DNA from: Heyndrickxia coagulans DSM 1 = ATCC 7050
GTDB taxonomy: Bacteria; Bacillota; Bacilli; Bacillales; Bacillaceae_C
Assembly (NCBI RefSeq): GCF_000290615.1
Contig: NZ_ALAS01000158.1
Location: forward strand, 1-43,305
Reading direction: 5' to 3'
Length of the DNA: 43,305 nucleotides
The notes under the pieces are model-generated. The model saw only the letters and a list, made by a program, of their open reading frames with translations, was not told where the DNA came from and searched no databases. Position numbers and translations under genes: made by a program. Below are positions 8,931 to 18,103 of the stretch, one piece after another. Numbering within the stretch: the stretch's first letter is position 1; the number at the start of each line of letters is the position of its first letter.

Positions 8931-9503
8931 TTACCGTTTTTGGGCGGCAATGAGGAAAGGCGGATGGTTTGCCTGGTTAAGGAATTCATACCGGAGCACA
9001 TGCGCCTTTTTCTGGTCGAGCTGTTTTACATAATCGAGGAGCCGGTCACGTTCATATGCGCCGCCTTCATGCCCGTGGTAAACCACAACTGCGATGATCC
9101 CGCCGGTTTCAAGCATGGGGAAAATCTGCCCGAGTGCGGCAATTGTTGACTCCGGCCGGGTAATGACCGTTTTGTCGCTGCCCGGCAAGTAGCCAAGATT
9201 GAACACCGCTCCGCTGATTTTGCCGTGCAGCGATGCCGGGATGCACTCGCCGGCATGTTCATGGCCGGTGCAGAAAAGTTCGGCGCGCGTAACGAGGCCT
9301 TCTTTCTCCAGGCGTTCCTTTGTCCGTTTTACCGCTTCCGGCTGGATATCAAAAGCAAACACTTTTCCGCTTTTTCCAACCCGTTTGGCGAGAAAAACGG
9401 TATCATGCCCGTTCCCGGCCGTGGCATCAATGGCAAAACTGCCTTCTTTCACGGCTTTTTCCAACAGTGAATGGGCAAATGGAAGAACAGGAAGCATATT
9501 CAT
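8931..9503 (-). CDS. mnmM: tRNA nm5(s2)U34 methyltransferase MnmM (YtqB)
   Basis: A SAM-dependent Rossmann methyltransferase of 190 residues. The SAM-binding motif DATAGNGHDT is at 26-35 and an FDIQPEA acidic loop follows. The family (B. subtilis YtqB, renamed MnmM) methylates nm5U to mnm5U at the tRNA wobble base. The start chosen is ATG 9503, preceded by GGAG; the frame stays open to 9602, but those upstream codons have no Shine-Dalgarno and no family resemblance. The radical-SAM partner MnmL (YtqA), usually its neighbour in B. subtilis, is not in this window. A partial copy of its 3' end lies directly downstream. Confidence 0.88.
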   Translation of the reverse strand: MNMLPVLPFAHSLLEKAVKEGSFAIDATAGNGHDTVFLAKRVGKSGKVFAFDIQPEAVKRTKERLEKEGLVTRAELFCTGHEHAGECIPASLHGKISGAVFNLGYLPGSDKTVITRPESTIAALGQIFPMLETGGIIAVVVYHGHEGGAYERDRLLDYVKQLDQKKAHVLRYEFLNQANHPPFLIAAQKR

Positions 9504-9883
9504 CTTTGCAACATCTCCATTTTTTGATTGGTCTACAGGCGGAAGTTGAACGCCTGTTTCTTTTTTACCGTAAAAAGGCATAAGTGACACGTTAAAAATC
9601 ATGTTTTACATCAAATTTCCATTCTAACAGGAATGCCGGAATGAAAACGGCAAAATCGTTCTTATTCTTCAGACATGCAGGCTCGCGCGCCAAAATGGTA
9701 ATAAACCGTCTTTCTGCAGCGCGCTCTTTTGCATTTTACCATGAACGGATGCAGGTGCAAAGGTGGGCGGATTCGGAATTGCTGTCCGGAAGAAACTCCC
9801 AATGCGCAGGGGAAACAATTTTTCTGCACGGGGCATCATACAAATGAAGCTTGTACGCTTCAAAGCATAAAGGGGGAATCGTG
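9504..9883. other. Divergent intergenic region, no gene seen
   Basis: 380 bases between mnmM (minus) and ytzC (plus). No ORF has both a ribosome-binding site and coding character. A small GAAGC/GCTTC inverted repeat sits near 9845-9861 just before ytzC. No convincing sigma-A promoter was found. Confidence 0.5.
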
Positions 9884-10159
9884 ATGGCCACACGGGAAGC
9901 AGTCGAAAATTGTATCAACCGCTGCGAGCAAGCCGTTCAATCGGCACGTGAGCAATTTGCGGAAGGCAACCGCCAGGAAAACTACGGCTATTATGATTTT
10001 TCGGAGCCGTTAACAGAGCTGGAAGACGCTTATAACGAGCTTTGCAAACTGGCGATCAGTGCCAATTCCCAGCAGCGCGAGCGCCTCCACCGTATGCGCC
10101 TTGTGATTCAGCAGCTGCAAAACGAGATGATTTTGCAGGAACATGAACCGACCATGTAA
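9884..10159 (+). CDS. ytzC: DUF2524 family small protein YtzC
   Basis: A 91-residue soluble helical protein matching YtzC of B. subtilis, especially in the C-terminal QQRERLHRMRL segment and terminal helix. No function is known; the heptad-like pattern suggests a coiled coil or helical hairpin. The start is ATG 9884 after AAAGGGGG; an in-frame upstream ATG at 9851 lies before that site. It stands alone, with a strong hairpin 165 bp downstream. Confidence 0.85.
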   Translation: MATREAVENCINRCEQAVQSAREQFAEGNRQENYGYYDFSEPLTELEDAYNELCKLAISANSQQRERLHRMRLVIQQLQNEMILQEHEPTM

Positions 10160-10489
10160 TTGCCGGCAAAAACGAAGCTTGCGAGAGCAAAATTGCCGAT
10201 AAGCAAAACAGAAAAGCCAGGCAAGATACTCCTGCGAAAAATCTGGCGTGAACAACGGGAATATGGGAACGGTTTCAGCACGGCAACTTGGGAAAAACAG
10301 CAAGTAAAGCCGGCCGGATTCATGAAAGCGGGATAAGGCACGGGCCTTATCCCGCTTTCCATGCAAATGGCGGCGCAAACAGAGGGCGGGAATTGCCATA
10401 ATATTTATATTTTGCAAGAATGCTTGTAACTGCCGGGAAAAACCCCTACAATTTCCTTTGACCGATTCATTAGCAGGGGGGCATTCTTT
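10160..10489. other. 330-bp intergenic region with one strong hairpin
   Basis: No gene is visible between ytzC and yttB. The only clear structure is the perfect 16-bp hairpin at 10324-10359. Confidence 0.5.
10324..10359 (+). terminator. Perfect 16-bp hairpin downstream of ytzC
   Basis: The left arm (10324-10339) and right arm (10344-10359) are exact complements over the tetraloop ACGG. TTTCC closes the stem. The T-run is short, so it may act as a terminator for ytzC or as an RNA-stabilising hairpin. Confidence 0.6.
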
Positions 10490-11677
10490 TTGCCAAAAAC
10501 TGTGTGGCTGCTCGTCATTGGCATGGCAGTCAATATGACTGGCGCTTCTTTTTTGTGGCCGTTAAATTCAATCTATATTCACGATCATCTCGGCAAATCG
10601 CTGTTTATCGCCGGGCTCGTGCTCATGCTGAATCATTTTACAAGCGTCATCGGCAGTCTTTTGGGCGGCTATTTGCATGATAAAATCGGGGGTTATCGTT
10701 CCGTGCTGCTTGGCGGCCTGATTTCCGCCGTTGCGCTTGCCGGCTTGACATGGAACCACGCTTGGCCGGATTATGTATTTTTCCTCGGCGCAATCGGGCT
10801 CGGTTCCGGCATGATCGGCCCGGCGATCCTTGCAATGGCGGGCGCGGCTTGGAAAGGCGGAGGGAGAAAAGCGTTCAATGCCATCTATGTCGCCAACAAC
10901 ATCGGGGTTGCACTCGGTGCCGCGCTGGGAGGTGTGATTGCCTCTTATTCCATTGACCTTATTTTTGCAGCGAATCTTGCACTTTTTCTCGTTTTTATGG
11001 CGATTGCCATCTTCGGCTACCGGAATATTGCCGAAAAACATGCTGGGTATGCGGGAGCAGCCGCTGTTTCTGCCAAAAGTGCAGGAAGGGCGCAAGTGGC
11101 ATCCCTCATCATATTATGCTTTGCTTATTTCCTGGCATGGACGGCGTACACGCAATGGACGGCTACGATTTCCACTTATACGCAGACGCTTCATATATCG
11201 CTGAACAAGTACAGCTTTCTTTGGACATTGAACGGCGCGATCATCGTGCTCGGCCAGCCGCTCCTTTTGCCGTTTTTAAAGCGGTTCTTGCCGGAAGTCA
11301 AACAGCAAATTGTTGCTGGGACGGCCATTTTTATGCTGTCATTCGCTGTCGTTGCCTTTGCCGGGCATTTTCCCGGTTTTGCAGTGGCAATGGGCATTTT
11401 AACGGTCGGGGAAATGCTTGTCTGGCCGGCTGTGCCCGCAGTTGCCAATACGCTTTCGCCGAAAGGGCGGGAAGGGTTTTACCAGGGCATCATTAACAGT
11501 GTCGCAACATGCGGCAGAATGATTGGCCCTGTTGTAGGCGGGTTTGTCGCAGATGCATTCGGCATGAAGGCATTGTTCGGATTGCTCATTTTCTTTCTCG
11601 CCGTTTCCCTTTTACTGGCCTTGTTGTATGACCGCCCGCTCGCAAAAAAACCGCATTCTGAGGTGGCAGGAAAATAA
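10490..11677 (+). CDS. yttB: MFS transporter, YttB-like
   Basis: A 395-residue major facilitator with about 12 hydrophobic segments. The loop after helix 2 carries the MFS signature region (GGYLHDKIGGYRS near residues 60-73), and a central basic loop near 190 divides the halves. Substrate is unknown; drug or metabolite efflux is the usual guess for YttB. The start is TTG 10490, chosen because GCAGGGGGG lies 9 bases upstream and no ATG is better placed. It sits directly before the leuS T-box, whose promoter begins 3 bp after its stop. Confidence 0.85.
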   Translation: MPKTVWLLVIGMAVNMTGASFLWPLNSIYIHDHLGKSLFIAGLVLMLNHFTSVIGSLLGGYLHDKIGGYRSVLLGGLISAVALAGLTWNHAWPDYVFFLGAIGLGSGMIGPAILAMAGAAWKGGGRKAFNAIYVANNIGVALGAALGGVIASYSIDLIFAANLALFLVFMAIAIFGYRNIAEKHAGYAGAAAVSAKSAGRAQVASLIILCFAYFLAWTAYTQWTATISTYTQTLHISLNKYSFLWTLNGAIIVLGQPLLLPFLKRFLPEVKQQIVAGTAIFMLSFAVVAFAGHFPGFAVAMGILTVGEMLVWPAVPAVANTLSPKGREGFYQGIINSVATCGRMIGPVVGGFVADAFGMKALFGLLIFFLAVSLLLALLYDRPLAKKPHSEVAGK

Positions 11678-11679
11678 TG

Positions 11680-11708
11680 TTGAAACCGGGAATGAATTTC
11701 TGTAAAAT
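11680..11708 (+). promoter_or_regulatory. Sigma-A promoter of leuS T-box leader
   Basis: TTGAAA (11680-11685), exactly 17 bp, then TAAAAT (11703-11708). Confidence 0.75.
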
Positions 11709-11714
11709 AGGTTA

Positions 11715-11959
11715 TAAATTGAATAAACGATAGAAGAACGTTGACAAGGAGCAGTAACGGCGGCACTGAAACAAGAGAATTGGCGGGAGGTGCAAGCCAA
11801 TCAGGGAACCCCGTGAACTCGCCTTTGAGTTGCAAATATGAACCCGTTTTAGTATTTGCCGTATTCCGCGTTAAGGACTTAAAGTGAGTGCTTGCACTAA
11901 TTTGGGTGGTACCGCGGGAGAACCCTCTCGTCCCTTTTTCGTGGGATGGGAGGTTTTTT
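11715..11959 (+). ncRNA. T-box riboswitch, leucine (CTC specifier)
   Basis: The conserved T-box TGGGTGGTACCGCG is at 11903-11916. The stem-I AGGAGCAGTA element is at 11747-11756. A GAACTC motif at 11815-11820 presents CTC as the likely specifier codon, matching leucine. The terminator is CCTCTCGTCCC (11924-11934) paired with GGGATGGGAGG (11943-11953), followed by six Ts. Uncharged tRNA-Leu would stabilise the antiterminator and allow leuS expression. Confidence 0.94.
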
Positions 11960-12007
11960 GTGTTGCTTTGTTGTCAATGTCGATACATAAAAAAGGAGGA
12001 GTCTGTC

Positions 12008-14422
12008 ATGAGTTTTGACCACCGGAAAATCGAAAAGAAATGGCAGCATTACTGGGAAGAACATCAAACGTTCCGTGCCGGTGAAGACGAAAATAAACCA
12101 AAATTTTACTGCCTGGATATGTTTCCGTACCCGTCGGGGGCGGGCCTCCACGTCGGGCACCCGGAAGGATATACGGCGACCGACATCATCTCGCGGGCGA
12201 AACGGATGCAAGGGTATAATGTGCTCCATCCGATGGGCTGGGATGCATTCGGGCTTCCGGCTGAGCAGTATGCGATTGATACCGGCAATGATCCGGCTGT
12301 TTTCACGATTCAAAATATCCATACATTCCGCCGCCAGATCAAAGCGCTCGGGTTTTCCTATGATTGGGACAGGGAAATCAACACATCTGATCCGGAATAT
12401 TATAAATGGACGCAGTGGATTTTTCTGCAGCTGTGGAAAAACGGGCTTGCTTATATTGATGAAGTGCCGGTCAACTGGTGCCCTGCGCTCGGAACCGTGC
12501 TTGCAAACGAAGAAGTCATTGACGGCAAGAGCGAACGCGGCGGGCATCCGGTCATCCGCAAACCGATGCGCCAGTGGATGCTGAAAATTACCGCCTACGC
12601 GGACCGCCTTCTTGAAGACCTCGAGGAACTGGACTGGCCGGAAAGCATTAAGGATATGCAGCGCAACTGGATCGGCCGTTCGGAAGGGGCGGAAGTGACA
12701 TTCCAGGTTGAAGGCACAAATGAAACGTTCACCGTCTTCACGACCCGCCCGGATACGCTGTTCGGGGCGACCTACGCCGTGCTTGCGCCGGAACACCCGC
12801 TTGTGGATAAAATTAAAACGAAAGAGCAGGCCGAAGCGGTCCAGGCTTACATTGCCCAGGTGCAGTCAAAAAGCGACCTCGAACGGACCGACCTTGCGAA
12901 AGAAAAAACCGGCGTATTTACAGGGGCGTATGCCGTGAACCCTGCCAACGGCGAAAAAATGCCAATCTGGATTGCCGATTATGTATTAATGAGCTACGGG
13001 ACAGGCGCAATCATGGCGGTGCCGGCCCATGACGAACGCGACTATGAATTTGCCCGCAAATTCAATTTGCCGATAAAAGAAGTCGTCGCAGGCGGCAATG
13101 TTGAAAAAGAAGCCTATACCGGCGACGGCGAACACGTCCATTCCGGGTTTTTAAACGGGCTGGGCAAGCAGGCAGCCATTAAACGCATGATCGAATGGCT
13201 TGAAGAAAAAGGGATTGGGCAGAAAAAAGTGACATACCGCCTGCGTGACTGGCTGTTCAGCCGCCAGCGTTACTGGGGCGAGCCGATCCCGGTCATCCAC
13301 TGGGAAGACGGGACCATAACTGCCGTGCCGGAAGAAGAGCTGCCGCTCATACTTCCGAAAATGAGGGAAATCAAACCGAGCGGAACAGGCGAATCACCGC
13401 TTGCAAATGTTGAAGAATGGGTCAATGTTGTGGATCCGGAAACAGGGAAAAAAGGCCGGCGCGAAACAAACACGATGCCGCAATGGGCAGGAAGCTGCTG
13501 GTACTTCCTCCGTTTCATCGATCCGAAAAACCGCAAAGCGATTGCCGATCCGGAAAAACTGAAAAAATGGCTGCCGGTTGACCTTTACATCGGCGGGGCT
13601 GAGCATGCGGTGCTTCACTTGCTGTATGCCCGCTTCTGGCATAAATTTTTGTACGATATCGGCGTTGTGCCGACGAAAGAGCCATTCCAAAGATTGTTCA
13701 ACCAGGGCATGATCCTTGGCGAGAACCATGAAAAGATGAGCAAATCGCGCGGCAATGTCGTCAATCCGGATGACATTCTTGAGTCGCACGGGGCAGATAC
13801 GCTCAGGCTGTACGAAATGTTCATGGGCCCTTTGGATGCTTCGATTCCATGGTCGACAAACGGCCTTGACGGTTCCCGCCGCTTCCTTGACAGGATCTGG
13901 CGCCTGTTTGTGAATGAAGACGGCAGCCTGTCAGAAAAAATCCAGGACAAGGCCAATCCGGCACTTGAAAAAACGTATCATCTGACGGTCAAAAAAGTGA
14001 CGGAAGATATCGATGCCCTTCATTTTAACACGGCCATTTCGCAATTAATGGTGTTTATCAACGATGCCTATAAAGCGGAAGTCATACCGAAAACGTATGT
14101 GGAAGGCTTCGTCAAGCTGCTGTCGCCGTTTTGCCCGCATATTGCCGAAGAACTGTGGGAAAAACTCGGCCACAGCGGCACGATCACATATGAAGCATGG
14201 CCTTCTTTTGATGCTTCAAAACTCGTCGACAATGAAGTGGAAATTGTCCTCCAGGTGAACGGCAAAGTCCGTAACAAAGTGAAGATCGACCGCAACATGA
14301 GCCGCGATGACATGGAAAAACTCGCGCTTGCGGATGAAAAAATCAAAGAGTTTACGGAAGGAAAAACGATTCGCAAGATCATTGCCGTGCCGGGCAAACT
14401 TGTCAACATTGTGGCAAACTAA
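12008..14422 (+). CDS. leuS: Leucyl-tRNA synthetase
   Basis: Charges tRNA-Leu with leucine; class Ia synthetase, 804 residues, the same length as in B. subtilis. HVGH at 48-51 is the HIGH motif and KMSKS at 576-580 the second signature. An editing (CP1) domain with TTRPDT-type sequence lies between them, and an anticodon-binding domain fills the C-terminus. The start is ATG 12008 with AAAGGAGGAG upstream. The frame is open back to 11888, but that stretch is the T-box terminator, not protein. It is controlled by the Leu T-box and ends at 14439-14476. Confidence 0.98.
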   Translation: MSFDHRKIEKKWQHYWEEHQTFRAGEDENKPKFYCLDMFPYPSGAGLHVGHPEGYTATDIISRAKRMQGYNVLHPMGWDAFGLPAEQYAIDTGNDPAVFTIQNIHTFRRQIKALGFSYDWDREINTSDPEYYKWTQWIFLQLWKNGLAYIDEVPVNWCPALGTVLANEEVIDGKSERGGHPVIRKPMRQWMLKITAYADRLLEDLEELDWPESIKDMQRNWIGRSEGAEVTFQVEGTNETFTVFTTRPDTLFGATYAVLAPEHPLVDKIKTKEQAEAVQAYIAQVQSKSDLERTDLAKEKTGVFTGAYAVNPANGEKMPIWIADYVLMSYGTGAIMAVPAHDERDYEFARKFNLPIKEVVAGGNVEKEAYTGDGEHVHSGFLNGLGKQAAIKRMIEWLEEKGIGQKKVTYRLRDWLFSRQRYWGEPIPVIHWEDGTITAVPEEELPLILPKMREIKPSGTGESPLANVEEWVNVVDPETGKKGRRETNTMPQWAGSCWYFLRFIDPKNRKAIADPEKLKKWLPVDLYIGGAEHAVLHLLYARFWHKFLYDIGVVPTKEPFQRLFNQGMILGENHEKMSKSRGNVVNPDDILESHGADTLRLYEMFMGPLDASIPWSTNGLDGSRRFLDRIWRLFVNEDGSLSEKIQDKANPALEKTYHLTVKKVTEDIDALHFNTAISQLMVFINDAYKAEVIPKTYVEGFVKLLSPFCPHIAEELWEKLGHSGTITYEAWPSFDASKLVDNEVEIVLQVNGKVRNKVKIDRNMSRDDMEKLALADEKIKEFTEGKTIRKIIAVPGKLVNIVAN

Positions 14423-14438
14423 TGGATTTCCGGAAAGC

Positions 14439-14476
14439 GGGGCTTTACGGTGAAATGGCCGTAAGCCCCATTTTTT
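14439..14476 (+). terminator. Terminator after leuS
   Basis: GGGGCTTTACGG (14439-14450) pairs with CCGTAAGCCCC (14459-14469, one bulge), followed by six Ts at 14471-14476. Confidence 0.9.
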
Positions 14477-14547
14477 ATGCGTGAAATTCATAATTTGTTT
14501 GTGAAATAGCAAACTAGGACTATCAACCACAAAAAAGGGGAAAAAAG

Positions 14548-15033
14548 ATGGTTCTTTTATTTTCACTTTTGGCAGGGGCGGGACTGGCATATTTATCCCG
14601 CGCGCTGTTTCAGGCAGAAAAAATGAAATCATTGCTGCTTTACTTATGGTTATATTACTGGACAATCAATTTTTTAAGGATATTGGAAATGAACCTGCAC
14701 TTTGTTCATGATCACCATACACCGATGTTCTATATTTCCAGGTTGCTTGTTCTGTTTCAGGTGCCCCTTTTGTTTTTGCTGTATTTGCACGTATTTCACA
14801 TATCACGGACGTCCGGCCGGAAAACCCTGGCCGCTGTATGTTTTTTCCTTGTTTTTACGGGTTATGTCGCCATCCTCGATTTTTTACAAATTCTGTATAC
14901 CTACGAATGGTCATGGCGGTATGCCTTTGCTTTCTTCTTTACTGATCTTGCGGTGGTACACGTGGGCGATGCGCTCTATAGATGGTTGGACAGGAAAAAG
15001 GAGGTGCGCCGGCATGCTTCCGAAAAAATTTGA
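14548..15033 (+). CDS. Hypothetical membrane protein (first of an overlapping pair)
   Basis: A 161-residue protein with about four or five hydrophobic helices: residues 2-20, 25-42, 62-85, 94-115 and 123-142. It ends in a basic tail (RKKEVRRH). I do not recognise a named family with certainty; the size and topology resemble the CBO0543-type small membrane proteins of Firmicutes. AAAGGGG precedes the ATG. Its 3' end overlaps the next gene by 20 bases and the next ribosome-binding site lies within it, so the two are probably co-translated and may form a complex. Confidence 0.7.
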   Translation: MVLLFSLLAGAGLAYLSRALFQAEKMKSLLLYLWLYYWTINFLRILEMNLHFVHDHHTPMFYISRLLVLFQVPLLFLLYLHVFHISRTSGRKTLAAVCFFLVFTGYVAILDFLQILYTYEWSWRYAFAFFFTDLAVVHVGDALYRWLDRKKEVRRHASEKI

Positions 15034-15517
15034 CGAGAATGAAATCTTTACCCTTGTTGCTTTGGCAGGTTTGATGCTGGCACTGTATCTTCTTCCAAAA
15101 GCCGTTTCATGGAAAGCAGGGCTTGCGACCGGGCTGTTTTTTACAGCAATGGCCTGCTTTGCGGATGAAGTGCTTAGCTGGATGCATCCTTTAAACTTAT
15201 ACTATACATTTGATTCCAAAGATATCGAACTATTCGACTTTATTATTTATATTCCGGTTTTTACTTTGTACGGCTATTTGTTTATTACGGTACAGAGTTT
15301 ATTCCGGGCGCGGCTTCGCTCTGTGCGCATCGTGCTGTTTTATTTGCTTGTCTGGATTGGATTCACATTATTGATGGAATCCATTTCCGTTCGGTTCGGG
15401 GTATTTCATTACTTGGAAGGGTGGGACAATCTCCATTCACTGGTTGCCTATTGCTTCCTTTTCCCGGTATTTTATACTTATGCCAATTGGATTTTAAAAA
15501 TCGAAGCGCCTGATTAA
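15014..15517 (+). CDS. Hypothetical membrane protein (second of an overlapping pair)
   Basis: A 167-residue, four- to five-helix membrane protein with hydrophobic stretches at about 14-28, 34-46, 76-96, 106-122 and 141-158. The start at 15014 is set by AAAGGAGGTG (14996-15005); the same frame is open upstream to 14702, but that region lies inside the preceding gene. General layout (N-terminal helix, acidic loop, central helices, aromatic C-terminus) resembles CBO0543-family proteins. Function is unknown. The lack of a gap indicates an operon with the gene before. Confidence 0.7.
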   Translation: MLPKKFDENEIFTLVALAGLMLALYLLPKAVSWKAGLATGLFFTAMACFADEVLSWMHPLNLYYTFDSKDIELFDFIIYIPVFTLYGYLFITVQSLFRARLRSVRIVLFYLLVWIGFTLLMESISVRFGVFHYLEGWDNLHSLVAYCFLFPVFYTYANWILKIEAPD

Positions 15518-15569
15518 AATGTTCTGAAATTGGAGATAATAGAAATAAATAAAACAGGGAGGGGCCACA

Positions 15570-15755
15570 ATGGTACAGGTTAAACTTTTTGATTGTGAAC
15601 ATGAGAAAGACCTTGAGGAGAGCATGAATACGTTTTTGGAAAAAATCAGCGAAGACCAGCTCATTGATGTCAAATATAATATTGCCGCCATGGTGGAGCC
15701 GGAGGACGACGACCAGATTTACTGTTTTTCGGCGATGATTTTATACCATAAATAA
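15570..15755 (+). CDS. Cse60-like small sporulation protein
   Basis: A 61-residue acidic protein. The pattern HEKDLEE...FL...I...Q.IDVKY...EDDDQIYCFSAMI resembles the Cse60 sporulation family, whose B. subtilis member belongs to the sigma-E regulon. Molecular role is unknown. GGGAGGGG lies properly before the ATG. I could not find a clear sigma-E promoter in the 50-bp gap upstream. It may be expressed alone; no strong terminator follows. Confidence 0.72.
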   Translation: MVQVKLFDCEHEKDLEESMNTFLEKISEDQLIDVKYNIAAMVEPEDDDQIYCFSAMILYHK

Positions 15756-15879
15756 AGCGGGGTTGCCTGGCCCGGATTTTTTTCGTCCACACGATTGTAA
15801 AATATGATCCATGGCAGCTGCAGCCCCAATTGCCATCCATCCCGCCGCCTGTCCGCGAAAAAAATTCTTCATAAAAAAA

Positions 15880-15908
15880 TTGTCAAGCGGGTATGTTCGC
15901 GGTACACT
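15880..15908 (+). promoter_or_regulatory. Sigma-A promoter of murJ
   Basis: TTGTCA (15880-15885), 17-bp spacer, TACACT (15903-15908), about 75 bp before the murJ start. Confidence 0.75.
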
Positions 15909-15983
15909 ACATTATAGTGTGTGAAAAAAGGCCCGTCCGCATCAGGGGCGGCCGGAAGATCATTTCGGGCGGGAAGGGATTTT

Positions 15984-17609
15984 ATGTCTTCAAAATTATT
16001 GCGCGGCACGTTTATTTTAACACTTGGGACGATCATTTCGAAAATTCTCGGGGTATTCTATGTGATTCCGTTTGATGCGATTATCGGCGGATCGGGACCG
16101 GAGGCACTCTATCAGTTCGGATATGTCCCTTACAATATTTTTATCAGCATTTCCACGGCAGGCGTCCCGCTTGCTGTCGCAAAATATGTGGCAAAATACA
16201 ATGCGCTGGAAGAATATGCGGTCAGCCGGAAGCTGTTCAGGTCGAGCATGTATTTAATGATTGTGACCGGTATTGCCGGCTTTCTTGTGATGTATGTTTT
16301 TGCCCCGTATTTTACGGATTTGGCGATGGCCGGCAAGCAGGAAGCGCAGGTTTTCTCAAAAGCCGATGTGACGGTGGTGATCCGGGCGGTCAGTTTTGCG
16401 CTGATCATTATTCCGGTGATGAGCCTGATTCGCGGTTTTTTCCAGGGGCACCAGTCAATGGGGCCTTCTGCTGTTTCCCAGGTTGTGGAGCAGGTTGTCC
16501 GGATTTTATTTATGCTGATCGGTGCTTACGTGATTTTGCATATCCTTCACGGCAGCATCGTGTCCGCCATCAGTGCGGCAACATTTGCGGCTTTTGTCGG
16601 CGGGATGGCGAGCCTGTTTGTGCTCATTTGGTACTGGTTCAAACGAAAACCGCATCTTGACCGGCTGCTTGAACAGGACAAAGGCACAATGCATGTTTCG
16701 ATCCCCACGCTGTATAAAGAAATCATCCTTTCTGCTTTGCCGTTTGTATTTGTCGGGATCGCCAATTCGCTTTACCAAATGGTTGACCAGCTGACAGTGA
16801 AGCGCGGTATGGAAGCGGTCGGGCTCGGGAAAATGTGGCAGACGCAGCTCGGGATGTTGAATTTCCAGTCGCACAAGCTTGTCATCATTCCGGTCTCCCT
16901 TGCGACCGCCTTTTCCATGACGCTTGTTCCGATGATTACGGAAGCTTTCGCAAAAAGGGAGCGCGATATGCTCGTCCGATCTGTTGACCAGACATTGCAG
17001 GTGCTGCTTTTTATTACGGTGCCGGCTGCGCTTGGGATGTCGCTTTTGGCCAAGCCTATTTTTGCGATTTTTTATAATACGGATAACGCCGTCTCGGTCA
17101 GCGTGCTGATGCATTATGCGCCGGTTGCTATTTTGTTCTCGCTTTATTCCGTGACGGCGGCGATCATGCAGGGGATCAATGAGCAGCGCTGGACGATTTT
17201 AAGCTTGCTCGTCGGGCTTTTGTTAAAATTAAGCCTGAATATCCCGCTGATCAAAATGTTTGGGATTCTCGGCGCAGTCTACGCCACGGCAATCGGTTAT
17301 ACAGCGTCGATTCTGATCAGCTTTATTGTGATCAAACTTTTCGCAGCCTATCCGTATCGGACAGTGATCCGGCGCACGATCTTGATTCTGATTTTTAATG
17401 CCGTCATGCTGGCGGTGACCGGTGCCGTATATAAAGGGCTCACGCTTGTGCTTTCGCCTTCTTCAAGGTGGCAGGCATTGCTGATTGTCACGATTTGCGC
17501 CGCGGCCGGTGCGGTTGTTTATGCCTACCTTGGCCTGAAATCGAAACTTGCGGACAAGCTGTTCGGCGTAAGGATTCAACGCGTGAAGGCCAGGTTGCAT
17601 ATGCGGTAA
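15984..17609 (+). CDS. murJ: Lipid II flippase MurJ (YtgP)
   Basis: A MATE/MVF-fold (SpoVB-like) multi-spanning membrane protein of 541 residues with about 14 transmembrane segments. B. subtilis YtgP was shown to be a MurJ-type flippase moving lipid II across the membrane for peptidoglycan synthesis. The start ATG 15984 follows GGGAAGGG; a GTG at 15921 in frame adds a positively charged, non-conserved leader without a ribosome-binding site. The opening SSKLLRGTFILTLGTIISKILG is typical. It has its own promoter (15880-15908). Paralogous SpoVB cannot be excluded from sequence alone, but the position next to ytzE favours YtgP. Confidence 0.88.
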   Translation: MSSKLLRGTFILTLGTIISKILGVFYVIPFDAIIGGSGPEALYQFGYVPYNIFISISTAGVPLAVAKYVAKYNALEEYAVSRKLFRSSMYLMIVTGIAGFLVMYVFAPYFTDLAMAGKQEAQVFSKADVTVVIRAVSFALIIIPVMSLIRGFFQGHQSMGPSAVSQVVEQVVRILFMLIGAYVILHILHGSIVSAISAATFAAFVGGMASLFVLIWYWFKRKPHLDRLLEQDKGTMHVSIPTLYKEIILSALPFVFVGIANSLYQMVDQLTVKRGMEAVGLGKMWQTQLGMLNFQSHKLVIIPVSLATAFSMTLVPMITEAFAKRERDMLVRSVDQTLQVLLFITVPAALGMSLLAKPIFAIFYNTDNAVSVSVLMHYAPVAILFSLYSVTAAIMQGINEQRWTILSLLVGLLLKLSLNIPLIKMFGILGAVYATAIGYTASILISFIVIKLFAAYPYRTVIRRTILILIFNAVMLAVTGAVYKGLTLVLSPSSRWQALLIVTICAAAGAVVYAYLGLKSKLADKLFGVRIQRVKARLHMR

Positions 17610-17710
17610 GGAAACGGGGTGTGTGCGGCAGGAAGCTGGCTTGCGGGCAAGACGCGGGATAAAGTTGTGTATCTGGTTGTTTTATCGTGACAGCGGGATT
17701 GCAAGCTGCG

Positions 17711-18010
17711 GTAAAAAGCTGGACTTCCTGCCGTTTTCGGTTGTTCAACCGTTTAGCCGTGGGCTACAAACGGGCGTAAAAAGCTGCCCCCTCTTTAGCG
17801 GATAGGTTTCCGGTGTCAGGGTTCAATGCGTGGAGGCGGGTTTTCAAGCGGGAGTAAAAGCTGAATCCCACTTTAGCGGATAGGTGCCCGGTGTCAGGGT
17901 TTAATAGATGGAGGCAGGATTTCATATTTGGGTAAAAAGTTGGTGCAGGGAAGGCAAAACGGATATAAGGGTGAGGCGCATTTAACTTGTGAGATGGCGT
18001 TGTGGTAAAA
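17711..18010. repeat. Degenerate 78-bp tandem repeat array
   Basis: Units begin with GTAAAAAGCTG or a variant at 17776, 17854 and 17932, giving an exact 78-bp period. A shorter relative lies at 17711 and a decayed one near 18005. Units 17776 and 17854 share long blocks such as TTTAGCGGATAGGT and CCGGTGTCAGGGTT. The period equals 26 codons and the minus strand is open through two units, but no start or ribosome-binding site supports a gene. It fills the 494-bp gap between murJ and ytzE. Confidence 0.8.
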
Positions 18011-18046
18011 GAAAATGGCGGGGATAAAAGGCTCTTAAACATGCCA

Positions 18047-18078
18047 AAAGCGGCACTGCATGTCTCCGCTGCCGCTTT
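18047..18078 (-). terminator. Terminator after ytzE
   Basis: AAAGCGGCA (18047-18055) and TGCCGCTTT (18070-18078) form a 9-bp stem. In the minus direction it is followed by TTTTGG and a further T stretch, matching the orientation of ytzE. Confidence 0.6.
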
Positions 18079-18103
18079 CCAAAAAAACAATTTGTTTCTT
18101 TCT

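Noticed and set aside
9826-9842. Sigma-E or sigma-G like CATACAAAT before ytzC
   Set aside because: No -35 partner at the right distance could be assigned with confidence.
11888-12007. N-terminal extension of leuS
   Set aside because: The open frame runs through the T-box terminator and lacks a ribosome-binding site. The ATG at 12008 has a strong one and gives the family length.
11897-12796. 299-residue minus-strand ORF opposite leuS
   Set aside because: Antisense shadow of a highly conserved gene, with no start signals.
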